NCBI GenBank assembly: GCA_963825305.1 | Contig: CAWGTA010000007.1 | Coordinates: 1-64,000, forward strand | DNA: 64,000 nt | Source of the DNA: PSRJ01 sp963825305 | GTDB lineage: Bacteria > Acidobacteriota > Terriglobia > Bryobacterales > Bryobacteraceae | Direction: 5' to 3' | Shown: one piece after another, positions 32,995 to 41,374 of the stretch | Layout of the letters: the number at the start of each line of letters is the position of its first letter | How positions within the stretch are numbered: position 1 is the stretch's first letter | Notes under the pieces: model-generated | What the model was told of the DNA's origin: nothing | Seen by the model: only the letters and a program-made list of their open reading frames with translations | Databases searched by the model: none | Program-made: the position numbers and the translations under genes

Positions 32995-34328
32995 CAAAGC
33001 ATGTACTGCGTGTTCGAACCGTGCGACGGATAGGCGTAAAGCGGCTCTTTGATCTGCTCGGCCGTTAGCCCGTGCCGCATTGCCAGTGCGAACAGATTGA
33101 TGAACTCTTCGGCGCCGGTGCCCAAAATATGCGCTCCGGCGATGCGGCCGGTCTTGCGTTCCACCAGCACTTTGTATGCGGAACATTCCTCGGCGACGCG
33201 GCGTGAGGTGTACCAGCCGGAAGTGTCCTCGTGGTGAATGTCGACCTCCAGCCCCTGCTTGCGGGCAGCCTCTTCGGTGAGCCCGCACGAGGCCAGCGGC
33301 GGCAGCGAGAACACGGTGCTCGCGAGTCCCTGGTAATTCGGCCGCTGGTGGTTGCCCTTGAGCAGATTAACGGCGACGATCCGGCCTTCGTAGCCCGCCA
33401 CGGGCGTGAGTGCGGGGCCGCTCGCAGCGGCGTCGCCGGCAGCATAGACGTTGGGGTTCGAGACGCTTTGCAGAAACTCGTTCACCTTGACGCCGCGGGG
33501 CGAGGATTCCACACCGGCCGCTGCCAGATTGAGTGCTTCGATCTTGGGCCGGCGGCCGGCGGCGTGCACGGCTGCGGCGGCGGCGAATGTCCCGGTGGAG
33601 GTGTCGACCCGCACGCCAGCGCCGCCTTCGATCTTCTGGACCACAGTGTTCACATGGATGTCGATTCCGGCGCGCCGCGAGTGCACTACCAATCGATCGA
33701 CCAGGTCGGCATCGAACGCTTCCAGTGGACGCCGGCCGCGATGCAGAATGGTGACGCGCGAACCGGCGCGCGCGGCCAGGTGCGCAAACTCGAACGCGAT
33801 GTAGCCGCCGCCGGCGAAGATCAGGCTTTCGGGGAGATGATCGAGATCGAGAAACTGGTCGCTATTGATGAGGAATTCCTCGCCGGGAATGCCCAGCCGC
33901 GCCGGTGCGGCTCCGGCGGCGATCGCGAAGTGCGACGCGGTAATTCGGGCGGTGCCGATCTCCATGGCGTCCGGCGCAACGAACCGCGCGACATCGTGGA
34001 AGGCGCGGATACCGGCGCGTTCGAAGGTGTGCTCACTGTTGCGCGGAACGGGGTCGGTGAAGGTGCGTTTGAAGCGCATCAATTCGAGCCAGTCGATGTG
34101 CAGATCCGCGGAACGCACGCCGCGGCCGCTCATGCGCCGCGCCCAATCCACCACGTCGCCCGCGCCCACCAGAACTTTCTTGGGATCGCAGCCGCGGTTG
34201 GCGCACGTTCCTCCGAACGGCCGATCATCCACCACCGCCACGCTCCACCCCGCCGCACGGCAAGGATTAGCGACGCTCGATGCGGCGGAACCGGTGCCCA
34301 CTACGACCAGGTCGAAGTGATCGGACAT
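32994..34328 (-). CDS. FAD-dependent pyridine nucleotide-disulfide oxidoreductase
   Basis: A 444-residue flavoprotein of the glutathione reductase/lipoamide dehydrogenase/mercuric reductase family. FAD motif VVVGTGSAASSVANPCRAAG, redox-active cysteines in GGTCANRGCDPKK (CxxxxC). The second nucleotide-binding motif is IFAGGGYIAFEFAHLAARAG, followed by YAAGDAAASGPALTPVAGYE. The C-terminal dimer domain ends LYAYPSHGSNTQY, where the usual catalytic His-Glu pair appears as a bare histidine (PSHGS), closer to mercuric reductase-like relatives. It is first in the betaine-type ABC unit, with a 1-base start/stop overlap, suggesting a thiol or disulfide link to the transported compound. Substrate unknown. 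Confidence 0.88.
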   Translation of the reverse strand: MSDHFDLVVVGTGSAASSVANPCRAAGWSVAVVDDRPFGGTCANRGCDPKKVLVGAGDVVDWARRMSGRGVRSADLHIDWLELMRFKRTFTDPVPRNSEHTFERAGIRAFHDVARFVAPDAMEIGTARITASHFAIAAGAAPARLGIPGEEFLINSDQFLDLDHLPESLIFAGGGYIAFEFAHLAARAGSRVTILHRGRRPLEAFDADLVDRLVVHSRRAGIDIHVNTVVQKIEGGAGVRVDTSTGTFAAAAAVHAAGRRPKIEALNLAAAGVESSPRGVKVNEFLQSVSNPNVYAAGDAAASGPALTPVAGYEGRIVAVNLLKGNHQRPNYQGLASTVFSLPPLASCGLTEEAARKQGLEVDIHHEDTSGWYTSRRVAEECSAYKVLVERKTGRIAGAHILGTGAEEFINLFALAMRHGLTAEQIKEPLYAYPSHGSNTQYML

Positions 34329-34355
34329 GTGGCTATTGTAGTGGGCCGGGCAGGG

Positions 34356-34754
34356 CTACGGTGTGGGCGTTTCGGAAACTCCGGGCGCGCCAGCACGCTT
34401 CGCGCGGCGAACGAAGGACCGGTCGAACGAAACAAACAAGGCGCCGGGTGGCCTGCTACTCAAGTGCAAGGCATCGGCCAGTTCCATCCCGTGGCTCGTC
34501 AGCGCGAGAGCCGCTGCCACTGCCGGCTCATCTTCGGCGTGCACATTCTCGAGGCCTAACAGGCTGGTGAACGCGTCGCGGATTGCGCTCACATCGAATC
34601 CGTAATGGCTGCTAAGGACCCAACCGGTCTCCAACAACACAGTTTTCGCGATCCAAATCGGCCCGCCCGCGAAGACAGACCGTGCGGCAGCGTTCTGCTT
34701 AGGATCATCCTCGGTCAGCAACCGGACCAGGATGTTAGTATCTACCGCGACCAT
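34356..34754 (-). CDS. PIN-domain toxin (VapC-like)
   Basis: A 132-residue PIN-domain ribonuclease, the toxin of a type II pair. The first acidic residue is in VAVDTNILVRLL. Others are expected in LLETGWVLSSHY (Glu), MELADALHLSS (Asp) and LFVSFDRSFVRRAK (Asp), giving the full metal site. It starts inside the end of the antitoxin gene (20-base overlap), the normal arrangement. Expected to cut RNA when free of its antitoxin. Confidence 0.9.
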   Translation of the reverse strand: MVAVDTNILVRLLTEDDPKQNAAARSVFAGGPIWIAKTVLLETGWVLSSHYGFDVSAIRDAFTSLLGLENVHAEDEPAVAAALALTSHGMELADALHLSSRPPGALFVSFDRSFVRRAKRAGAPGVSETPTP

Positions 34755-35001
34755 GCCGTCGCTTCACCTCGCGACCGATGGCGCTTTGTATCTGTGCGGG
34801 CGTTATCGGCTTTCGCTTCGACCGCAGACAGCCCGCAACTTCGTCAAGACGAGTTTCAGGGAAAAGACGGGCAGGACGCAGCAGGATCCCATCGGCAGTC
34901 TCTTCGACGGTGAACTCGGTGCCCGGTCCCCAGGCCCGGGCGGTACGAATATTCTTGGGCAGGATAATCTGGCCTTTCGTCGAGAGCCGGGTGGTTTCCA
35001 T
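34735..35001 (-). CDS. AbrB/MazE-type antitoxin
   Basis: Swapped-hairpin DNA-binding antitoxin of 88 residues. ATG 35001 is chosen because METTRLSTKGQIILPKNIR is the family's standard opening; the frame is open to 35082 but adds nothing. The C-terminal half (DEVAGCLRSKRKPITPAQIQ) is the toxin-binding tail. It precedes and overlaps the PIN toxin and probably represses the pair by binding its own promoter. Confidence 0.88.
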   Translation of the reverse strand: METTRLSTKGQIILPKNIRTARAWGPGTEFTVEETADGILLRPARLFPETRLDEVAGCLRSKRKPITPAQIQSAIGREVKRRHGRGRY

Positions 35002-35194
35002 GGGTAAGACTCCAGTAAGATTATGACACGGATGACGCGGGCGGGGCATGGCCCCTAAGCGCTGCCTTAACCAGAGCGGCACGCGCGGCGGTTTCCCACA
35101 TCGGGACTTGGGGCCCTATCGCAGGCAGATCGGTCGATTATGGTGTTATGCGGTAGCCAGGGTGCGCGAGTCCCGCAGTGAACGTCACATTTTG

Positions 35195-36814
35195 TCAGGA
35201 CGCTTCAATCGGACGCTCCTGCCGTTGTTGCGCATCCTGCAGGAACTGTCCGAGCTTCTCGTCATTCGCGGCGACGCGCGCCCAACCTTCGGCGGTGGCG
35301 TGCCAGCGATAATCGTGGACCGTCATGTCGATGCCTCGATCGATGAGGAATTGCATGGCTTCGTAGTTCTTGTGCCCCACCAGCTCATGCAGGATGGTGG
35401 CCGGCTCATGCGAACACCAGTTCGTATTGATATCGGCACCACGCGTGAGAAGAAAGTCGGCGACTTCGAATTGGTTGTTCATGACCGCCCAGGCCAGCGC
35501 GGTGTCGAGAACCCGCTGCGCATTGGGGCGCTCGCCGAACCATTTAACGAAATCCCCGCAGTAATGAGGGTCAGCAAGCGGATAGTGATTCGCGAGTTCG
35601 CCCAGTGCAGGTTTGCCATCCGCGTCGAACCAGCGTTTCACACGTGCGAGGTCCCCGTTCCCGGCGGCGTGCGGTAGATCGTCGGGCATCGGCCAGATCC
35701 GCAGCAGCAGCGGAAGCAAATGAGTCTTCACATAGGTGAACGCGAATCGAATGGCCTGCGATGGCGGCGGCACGCGGCGGTGAAGCAGAGCGGGATCGAG
35801 ATCGAACAGAGCGGTAATGAAAGGTCCCCGATCGTTGAGCACCGCCGTTTCGATCAGCCCGACCTGGCATTCCACCTGTTCGTCTGACAGCAGCCACGCT
35901 TCGCGCCGCAGTCGGTCAACAAACGCCGCCAGGTCTCGCTCGTGCAGAGCGCGCGAGATCTGTTTCTTGACATAGGACCGCCATGGGGCAGCGAACGAAT
36001 CGCCGAGGTAAATATCGGGCTTGTTCGCGATGAAGTAGTGGATAAATGCGGAGCGGCCCGGTCCGTTGTCGATGTTTTTGCCAAGTTCGGGGTCGAGCGC
36101 GATGGACCGGTCCAGCAGTAGTTCGGCAGCGCTTGCGTGCTGGAGATGGCAGGCATACATCAACGCTTCGTTCACTGCGGCGAGACCGTCCATGGCGGTA
36201 ACCATCCGTGCGCGGATGCTGTCGAGATCGCCGAGCGCGGCACAGAACTTGAGCGTTCGAGGGAAAAGGCCTTTGCGCTGGAAAAGATCGATGAGCCCTT
36301 TTGCGCGGGATGAGATGACGTCATTGTAGACCGACGGCACGACGACTGCGCCGGCATCGAGCAGGACCTCGGCACATGCGGGACGCGTGTAGTGCTCCTC
36401 GGTGAACGGATCACCGCTGTCGCCATAGGACCAGGTAGCCATCCCGAGCAGCCCGCCGTCGTTTTCATCCGCCCTCCACGACAACAGCGCTGGATATTCC
36501 GCCAGGAGCTGTCTCAGGCTGTCAACGTCGTTGTCATGAATGATGCGGCGGGCCTCGGACACGGCCCACTCGAGTCCTCTACCGAGGCGTTGTTGTACTT
36601 CTTTGAGCAGGTCCTTCCATCCTGGAAACCCATATTCGCGCGCCAGCACCAACTGGGCATCACGCTGTGATAACGGCAGTTCGGCCTGAGGCAATTGAGC
36701 ACGCGCCCGGACAATGGCGTCTGGATCGCCGGCAGCGATGTTGCGCGCCAGTTTTTTCGCTTGTTTACGCAGAGAGTCCAGGGAGGGACGAGCAGGAAGC
36801 TTCGATGTGGTCAC
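35195..36814 (-). CDS. Cytoplasmic ankyrin-repeat protein
   Basis: A 539-residue protein with no signal peptide, unlike the ankyrin protein at 24 kb. The N-terminal ~90 residues (SLDSLRKQAKKLARNIAAGD, then REYGFPGWKDLLKEVQQ) form a conserved helical start that I recall in acidobacterial ankyrin proteins. Ankyrin-like units follow from ~95 (ARRIIHDNDVDSLRQLLAEY) to the end (FEVADFLLTRGADINTNW; YEAMQFLIDRGIDMTVHDY), many of them degenerate. Stands alone between the toxin-antitoxin pair and a glycosylase gene. Role unknown, presumably protein binding. Confidence 0.75.
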   Translation of the reverse strand: MTTSKLPARPSLDSLRKQAKKLARNIAAGDPDAIVRARAQLPQAELPLSQRDAQLVLAREYGFPGWKDLLKEVQQRLGRGLEWAVSEARRIIHDNDVDSLRQLLAEYPALLSWRADENDGGLLGMATWSYGDSGDPFTEEHYTRPACAEVLLDAGAVVVPSVYNDVISSRAKGLIDLFQRKGLFPRTLKFCAALGDLDSIRARMVTAMDGLAAVNEALMYACHLQHASAAELLLDRSIALDPELGKNIDNGPGRSAFIHYFIANKPDIYLGDSFAAPWRSYVKKQISRALHERDLAAFVDRLRREAWLLSDEQVECQVGLIETAVLNDRGPFITALFDLDPALLHRRVPPPSQAIRFAFTYVKTHLLPLLLRIWPMPDDLPHAAGNGDLARVKRWFDADGKPALGELANHYPLADPHYCGDFVKWFGERPNAQRVLDTALAWAVMNNQFEVADFLLTRGADINTNWCSHEPATILHELVGHKNYEAMQFLIDRGIDMTVHDYRWHATAEGWARVAANDEKLGQFLQDAQQRQERPIEAS

Positions 36815-37069
36815 AGAAATCTCCTTTCATGCGCGCCTGTGACCCGCTGAAACAGGCTGAAAGAAGATTCAAATCACGCCGTCTGAATCGGAAGCAGGTG
36901 GGATTTAGTTCCCTTGCCGCGGGTCGGAGGTGCCCTGTCGCACGCTATATTTAGTATCGGCTGCTTGCAAATGCACTGTCAAACCGGCACACTCCTCGGA
37001 AACGGCCTTCTGGGAGACGGACAACGGGAGGCCGCCCATGCGCCCTGTGCCACCTATCCTCGAAGCCAC

Positions 37070-37705
37070 TCACAGATTCGCGTTCGGATCCAGACTGCGC
37101 CAGAGGTACCAGCTCGCCACGGTGCGGTAAGGATGCCAGCGCTCCGCCAGAGTTTCCATCTCCTCAGGCTTTGGCAGTTCGCTCAGGCCGTATGCCTTGC
37201 GGATGGCGGCGCGGATTCCCAGATCGCCAGTGGGCAGGACGTTGGTCCGGCGCAGCGCGAAGATCAGAAACATGTGGGCCGTCCAGACGCCGATGCCCTT
37301 CACGATGGTGAGCCGCTCGATCACGGCTTCGTCCGCGAGGCCGTCGAGCTCCTCGAACACGACGTGGCCGTCGCGCGTGTGCCGCGCCAAATCGCGGATG
37401 TAGGCGGTCTTCTGGCCGGAAAGGCCCTGCGCCCGCATGCGCGCAGGCCGTAGCTTGAGGATGCTCGCGGGCGTGAGTTTCCCGCCTGCGGCTTTCAGCA
37501 GCCGGCCGAAGATGACGCTCGCCACGCGCCCGCTCAATTGCTGGTACACGATGGATCTGACCAGAGACTCGAAATCCGGTTCGCGGAATTCGATACGGTA
37601 GTCCCCCACCTTCTCGATGATTCCGCCCAGCACGGGGTCGCTCCGGCGCAAATGGCTGATGGCTTCCAACATGGGTCGAAACACGGGCGGGCCCGAATGC
37701 GTCAT
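37070..37705 (-). CDS. DNA-3-methyladenine glycosylase (AlkA-like, HhH-GPD)
   Basis: Base-excision repair glycosylase of about 211 residues from ATG 37705; the frame extends to 37741. The helix-hairpin-helix-GPD signature is LTIVKGIGVWTAHMFLIFAL, followed by the catalytic aspartate in VLPTGDLGIRAAIRKAYG. SLVRSIVYQQLSGRVASVIF is the second family landmark. It lacks the N-terminal domain of E. coli AlkA and resembles compact bacterial and yeast MAG-type enzymes. Start lies 26 bases from the divergent VWFA gene, so the two share a promoter region. Removes alkylated purines. Confidence 0.9.
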   Translation of the reverse strand: MTHSGPPVFRPMLEAISHLRRSDPVLGGIIEKVGDYRIEFREPDFESLVRSIVYQQLSGRVASVIFGRLLKAAGGKLTPASILKLRPARMRAQGLSGQKTAYIRDLARHTRDGHVVFEELDGLADEAVIERLTIVKGIGVWTAHMFLIFALRRTNVLPTGDLGIRAAIRKAYGLSELPKPEEMETLAERWHPYRTVASWYLWRSLDPNANL

Positions 37706-37731
37706 GATTATTGTATCGGGATTGTATCGGG

Positions 37732-38709
37732 ATGAAACCACTTGTCGTATTTGCCATGTGCACGGCGCTTCTGGCCCAGGCGCCGCCCAACAAAACCGCT
37801 TCGGAGGAGTTGCCCGCGCCGATCACGGTAAATGTGGATGTGGTCAACATCCTGACATCGGTGCACGACAAACGAGGCGGCCTGGTGGCCAATCTGAATA
37901 AGGACGACTTCACCGTCCTGGAGGATGGCCAACAGCAAACCATCAAGTATTTCGATCGCGAGACGGACCTCCCGCTCACCATCGGGTTGCTGGTGGATGT
38001 CAGCGGGAGTCAGCGCAACCTGATCCAGACCGAACGCAGCGCCGCCAGTCAATTTTTTTCCAAGGTGCTGCGCAAGAAGGATGAGGCGTTTTTGATCAGC
38101 TTCGGCGAGGAATCTGAACTCCTGCAAGACTACACCGGCTCGGCGCGCCTGTTGGAGGAGGGGTTGAACCAGTTACGCGTCAGCTCGGGAGTGGGCGGGC
38201 TGCATCCCGGACCGGTGCCCACAGCCGGGGGGCCGCGCGGCACCGTGTTGTACGATGCGGTCTATCTCGCAGCCCAGGAGAAGCTGCGCAGCGAGGTAGG
38301 CCGAAAAGCCATCGTTCTGATCACCGACGGTGTAGACCAGGGCAGCCGCATGACGCGCAGCCAGGCGATCGAAGAGGCGCAGAAATCCGACGCTGTGATT
38401 TACAGTATCCTCTATCAGGACCCCGGCGCCTACGGCCCTTTTGGCGGCGGAGGCGGCGGCGAAGCTGAGCTGCGCCGCATGTCAGATGAGACCGGCGGGC
38501 GGGTCTTCAAAGTGGATCGCAAGCACTCGCTCGATGAAGCCTTCCAGGAGTTGCAGGACGAGATGCGCAGCCAATACGCCATCGGCTACACGCCGACCAA
38601 TGAAGCCAAAGACGGCTCTTTCCGGCGGTTGGAGCTTCGCATGGCCAACAAAGATCTGAAGGCCCAGGTGCGCAAGGGATACTACGCGATCAAACCCGGG
38701 AGCCGGTAA
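37732..38709 (+). CDS. VWFA-related Acidobacterial domain protein
   Basis: Secreted protein of 325 residues. ATG 37732 starts a signal peptide (KPLVVFAMCTALLAQAPP). An N-terminal beta domain (TVNVDVVNILTSVHDKRGGL) precedes a von Willebrand A domain whose metal site shows as GLLVDVSGSQRNL (DxSxS), followed by AIVLITDGVDQGSRMTRSQA. The end (QYAIGYTPTNEAKDGSFRRL ... VRKGYYAIKPG) is characteristic of the acidobacterium-specific VWFA family. Upstream the 11-base unit TTGTATCGGGA is duplicated in tandem (37711-37732). The 3' end overlaps the convergent reductase gene by 20 bases. Adhesive or scaffold role inferred from the domain. Confidence 0.85.
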   Translation: MKPLVVFAMCTALLAQAPPNKTASEELPAPITVNVDVVNILTSVHDKRGGLVANLNKDDFTVLEDGQQQTIKYFDRETDLPLTIGLLVDVSGSQRNLIQTERSAASQFFSKVLRKKDEAFLISFGEESELLQDYTGSARLLEEGLNQLRVSSGVGGLHPGPVPTAGGPRGTVLYDAVYLAAQEKLRSEVGRKAIVLITDGVDQGSRMTRSQAIEEAQKSDAVIYSILYQDPGAYGPFGGGGGGEAELRRMSDETGGRVFKVDRKHSLDEAFQELQDEMRSQYAIGYTPTNEAKDGSFRRLELRMANKDLKAQVRKGYYAIKPGSR

Positions 38710-39577
38710 GCTCGGGACGCCGCCGGGCGAAATAGCTCTCCACGGCTTCGCGCAGTGGCGGCATGGGCGTGAGGCCGGCCCGTTGCATCTTGGAATTGGA
38801 TAGCACCGAGTATTTCGGCCTGCGCGCCGCCGTGCGGTACTCTCTCTCATTGGTTGGCAGCAGCTCCGGCGAGACGCCAGCCACTTCAAAAATCATGCGG
38901 GCGAAGAGGAACCATGAGATGGGCGTGCCTCCTCCCATGTGGAAAACACCGGACTGGTTGCGCTCCGCCAGGTCGATGGTGCGCGAGGCCAGTAACGGTG
39001 CGAACGTGGGTGAGGCGACGTGGTCCTCGACAACGCGGATGGGCCGTCCCGAGCCGGCCAGGCGCAGCATCAGCTCGACGAAGTTGCCGCGCGCTGTGTA
39101 GAGACCGCCGGGACCGAATACGCCGCAAGTGCGTACGATGAGGACGCGGCTCAGATAGGCCTGCGCGTACAGCTCGCCGGCCAGCTTCGAAACGCCATAG
39201 GCGCTCAGTGGGTGAGTGGCGTCGTCCTCTGTGTACGGCTGGCTGGCCTGGCCATCGAATACGTAGTCGGTGGAAAAATGGACCAGGCTGGCATCCGTCT
39301 GGCGGCACGCCAGCGCCAGGTTACGCACCGCCAAGGCATTGACCTGCAGCGCTGCCAGAGGTTCTGTCTCGGCGACATCCACCTGGTTATAGGCCGCGGA
39401 ATTGAAAACGATGTCTGCGTTGGCGGCCGCCAGCGCCGTCTCTACAGCCCTGGTATCAGTGATGTCGAGCTGTTTGCGATCCCAGATGGTGACATCGTAC
39501 CCGCGGGCTCCCAACTCGCGCACCAGTTCGACGCCGAGCTGGCCCGCGGCTCCCAAAATTACCGCTCGTTGAGTCAT
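38690..39577 (-). CDS. dTDP-4-dehydrorhamnose reductase-like SDR protein (RmlD family)
   Basis: A 295-residue extended short-chain dehydrogenase from ATG 39577. NAD(P) motif GAAGQLGVELVRELG, active-site strand VHFSTDYVFDGQASQPYTED and catalytic YGVSKLAGELYAQ (YxxxK) match RmlD closely. RmlD performs the last step of dTDP-L-rhamnose synthesis. The usual rmlABC neighbours are absent, so another nucleotide-sugar reduction is possible. It is preceded on the same strand by the zinc-ribbon gene, across a family-D repeat. Confidence 0.85.
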   Translation of the reverse strand: MTQRAVILGAAGQLGVELVRELGARGYDVTIWDRKQLDITDTRAVETALAAANADIVFNSAAYNQVDVAETEPLAALQVNALAVRNLALACRQTDASLVHFSTDYVFDGQASQPYTEDDATHPLSAYGVSKLAGELYAQAYLSRVLIVRTCGVFGPGGLYTARGNFVELMLRLAGSGRPIRVVEDHVASPTFAPLLASRTIDLAERNQSGVFHMGGGTPISWFLFARMIFEVAGVSPELLPTNEREYRTAARRPKYSVLSNSKMQRAGLTPMPPLREAVESYFARRRPELTGSRV

Positions 39578-39610
39578 CGGAATTAGACAGCATATCGCAA
39601 AACCCAATTA

Positions 39611-39686
39611 GGACAGATCATCGTCGTCTGTGATCTGTCTTTGGCAGGTCGAGCGGCAGACGACAGGAAACGATCGTCTGCCCCAC
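39611..39686. repeat. Family D palindromic repeat, copy 3
   Basis: Right end GGCAGACGACAGGAAACG then ATCGTCTGCCCCAC, with a 9-base stem GGCAGACGA/TCGTCTGCC. The same sequence, with few changes, is at 3929-3951. It lies between the zinc-ribbon protein and the RmlD-like gene. Confidence 0.75.
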
Positions 39687-39697
39687 GGGATTGTAGG

Positions 39698-40108
39698 CTA
39701 CCGATGGGCGAACAGGATAGCGACCAGAGCCACCGCCAGCGACACAACCACCACCGCAATGGCCTTCTTCCGCGTAGGCGTGAGCCAGGCGGGAACGCTG
39801 GGGGTGCCGGCGCCGAGCGGCCCGGCTCCGGCGAGGTTGCGCATCGCATGGGCGATCTCTTTGCGGCCGCGGCGATCGGCGATCAGGATCGTTCGCGAAT
39901 TGGGGTTGTTGGTCGATTGCAGCAGCTTATTGCGCAACGGAGCCGGGATCTCTTCCACCGAACGGTACACCATGTCGGCGCCCTGGGCCGAGATCAGAAC
40001 CGTGGAAGTCTGGAACACTCCGGAACTGGCCTCGGGGCGCGGCTGGCCGCAGTGGGGACACCTGGCGGCATCCGCGTCGAAGTCTTTCCGGCAACGCTTG
40101 CAAGTCAT
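39698..40108 (-). CDS. Zinc-ribbon protein with C-terminal membrane anchor
   Basis: A 136-residue protein. A zinc ribbon at the N-terminus (MTCKRCRKDFDADAARCPHC) provides two CxxC pairs. The middle (STVLISAQGADMVYRSVEEI, RTILIADRRGRKEIAHAMR) has no family I know. One membrane helix near the end (KKAIAVVVVSLAVALVAIL) would leave the ribbon in the cytoplasm. Its start overlaps the stop of the LysR gene (ATGA), so the two are co-translated. Function unknown. Confidence 0.65.
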   Translation of the reverse strand: MTCKRCRKDFDADAARCPHCGQPRPEASSGVFQTSTVLISAQGADMVYRSVEEIPAPLRNKLLQSTNNPNSRTILIADRRGRKEIAHAMRNLAGAGPLGAGTPSVPAWLTPTRKKAIAVVVVSLAVALVAILFAHR

Positions 40109-41034
40109 CCAACCACCACCGGCGGAGTCTTCCGCTTGTCCAGCCCAGGCTCCTCATGCACATTTTCCTGGACTACCTGAATGAATCCCAGCGCGGCTTT
40201 GGGCAGCGCCTTATCTTTGCGGTAGATCAGGCCGAGGCGCCGGATCATGGGCTCGGGCGCCAGCGATATGGCACGCAGCTTTCCGGCGGCGATCTCTTCC
40301 CGGCAGTTCGACACCGCCAGAAATGTCAGGCCCAGGCCCGCCATCACGAAGCGCTTCATCATCTCGGTGGAATCCAGCTCCATGGAAATCTGGATCTGGT
40401 CCTCCACCAGTTCCAGCCACTCGTTCAGACGCGTGCGCGTTTTCCCGTGTTTCGGCAGCAGCAGAAAATCTTCGATCAAATCCTGGGGCGAAACCGTCTT
40501 GTTCTCCGCCAGCCGGTGGCGCCCAGGCACGATCAGCCGGATCTCGTCGGAATGGATGCTCACCACCTGGAGCCGTTTCTCTTCGACTGGCAGCTGACAG
40601 AGACCAAAATCGGCCGAATTCTCCATCACCGCTTCCACCACGCGCGAGCCGTAGGAGCGGTCCACCTGGAGCTGCACCGCCGGGAACAATTCCCGGAAGC
40701 GCGAGAAGACTTTCGGCAGAACGTAGATGCAAGTCGCCTCGTTGGCGGCGATGACGATTTCCCCGCGCGGGTTCTGCTCCAGTTCGGCGATGGCATCCTG
40801 GGCACGGCGCTTCAGATCGAGCATCTGCTCGGCGTATTCGCCGAAGATCCGGCCGGCGGTGGTCAGCGAAATCCGGCTACCGAACCGTTCGAATAGCTCG
40901 GCGCGCAGCTCCTGCTCCAGCTGGCGCACTTGGGCGCTAATCGCCGGCTGCGTGCGGTAGCACGTCTGCGCGGCCTTGGAGAAGCTCTTCAGCCGGACGA
41001 TTTCCAGGAAAGTGTGGAGCTGGTCAAAATCCAT
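40105..41034 (-). CDS. LysR-family transcriptional regulator
   Basis: A 309-residue LTTR from ATG 41034. The winged HTH reads FLEIVRLKSFSKAAQTCYRT followed by QPAISAQVRQLEQELRAELF. A two-lobed effector domain follows (GEIVIAANEATCIYVLPKVF; VMAGLGLTFLAVSN). Closest by eye to the CysB/CbbR branch. LTTRs usually regulate a divergent neighbour; here the divergent side holds only a short gap before the cytochrome-like mini-gene and the TIGR03790 gene. Target unknown. Confidence 0.9.
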   Translation of the reverse strand: MDFDQLHTFLEIVRLKSFSKAAQTCYRTQPAISAQVRQLEQELRAELFERFGSRISLTTAGRIFGEYAEQMLDLKRRAQDAIAELEQNPRGEIVIAANEATCIYVLPKVFSRFRELFPAVQLQVDRSYGSRVVEAVMENSADFGLCQLPVEEKRLQVVSIHSDEIRLIVPGRHRLAENKTVSPQDLIEDFLLLPKHGKTRTRLNEWLELVEDQIQISMELDSTEMMKRFVMAGLGLTFLAVSNCREEIAAGKLRAISLAPEPMIRRLGLIYRKDKALPKAALGFIQVVQENVHEEPGLDKRKTPPVVVG

Positions 41035-41248
41035 ATTTCTGCCGTACCCGAACCGGGCGACCCAGGCCGGCTGTTCAGTCAAAATTTCGTATCGGCGGGA
41101 TAGAAATAATCAATTTCCATGCTACCGCGCTGTTTGGTAAGTATTGTAACATTGGCCCCTTGCTAGCCGCAGCATTCGGCGAACTGGATTTCCGCAGAAC
41201 CGGTTATCCCGTTGCGCCCCCTCACCGGTCGCGCGTACCATCGAATTG

Positions 41249-41374
41249 ATGAGTAGTACGGTCAGGCTGCTGAAGGGCGTGTGCAGGAAAGGCGTTGCCG
41301 CGCCGATGCCTCCATTCCAACTGCGGCCCGATGATGCGGCCGCCATCGTACAGTACCTCCAGACACTCAAGTGA
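41249..41374 (+). CDS. Mini-ORF matching the C-terminus of a cytochrome c
   Basis: A 41-residue frame whose last half (PMPPFQLRPDDAAAIVQYLQ then TLK) matches the end of class I cytochromes c, where the Met is the axial haem ligand. There is no CxxCH in the frame, so it is a 3' remnant or a real micro-protein. The stop TGA overlaps the GTG start of the TIGR03790 gene (GTGA), so translation may be coupled. Confidence 0.45.
   Translation: MSSTVRLLKGVCRKGVAAPMPPFQLRPDDAAAIVQYLQTLK

Noticed and set aside
33231..34559. 442-codon plus-strand frame opposite the disulfide reductase
   Set aside because: Antisense shadow in a GC-rich gene; no motif, and the opposite strand has FAD, CxxxxC and NAD sites.
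37710..37733. Tandem TTGTATCGGGA duplication as a regulatory site
   Set aside because: Only two copies, directly before the VWFA start; it may be a slippage duplication, so it is noted in the gene entry only.
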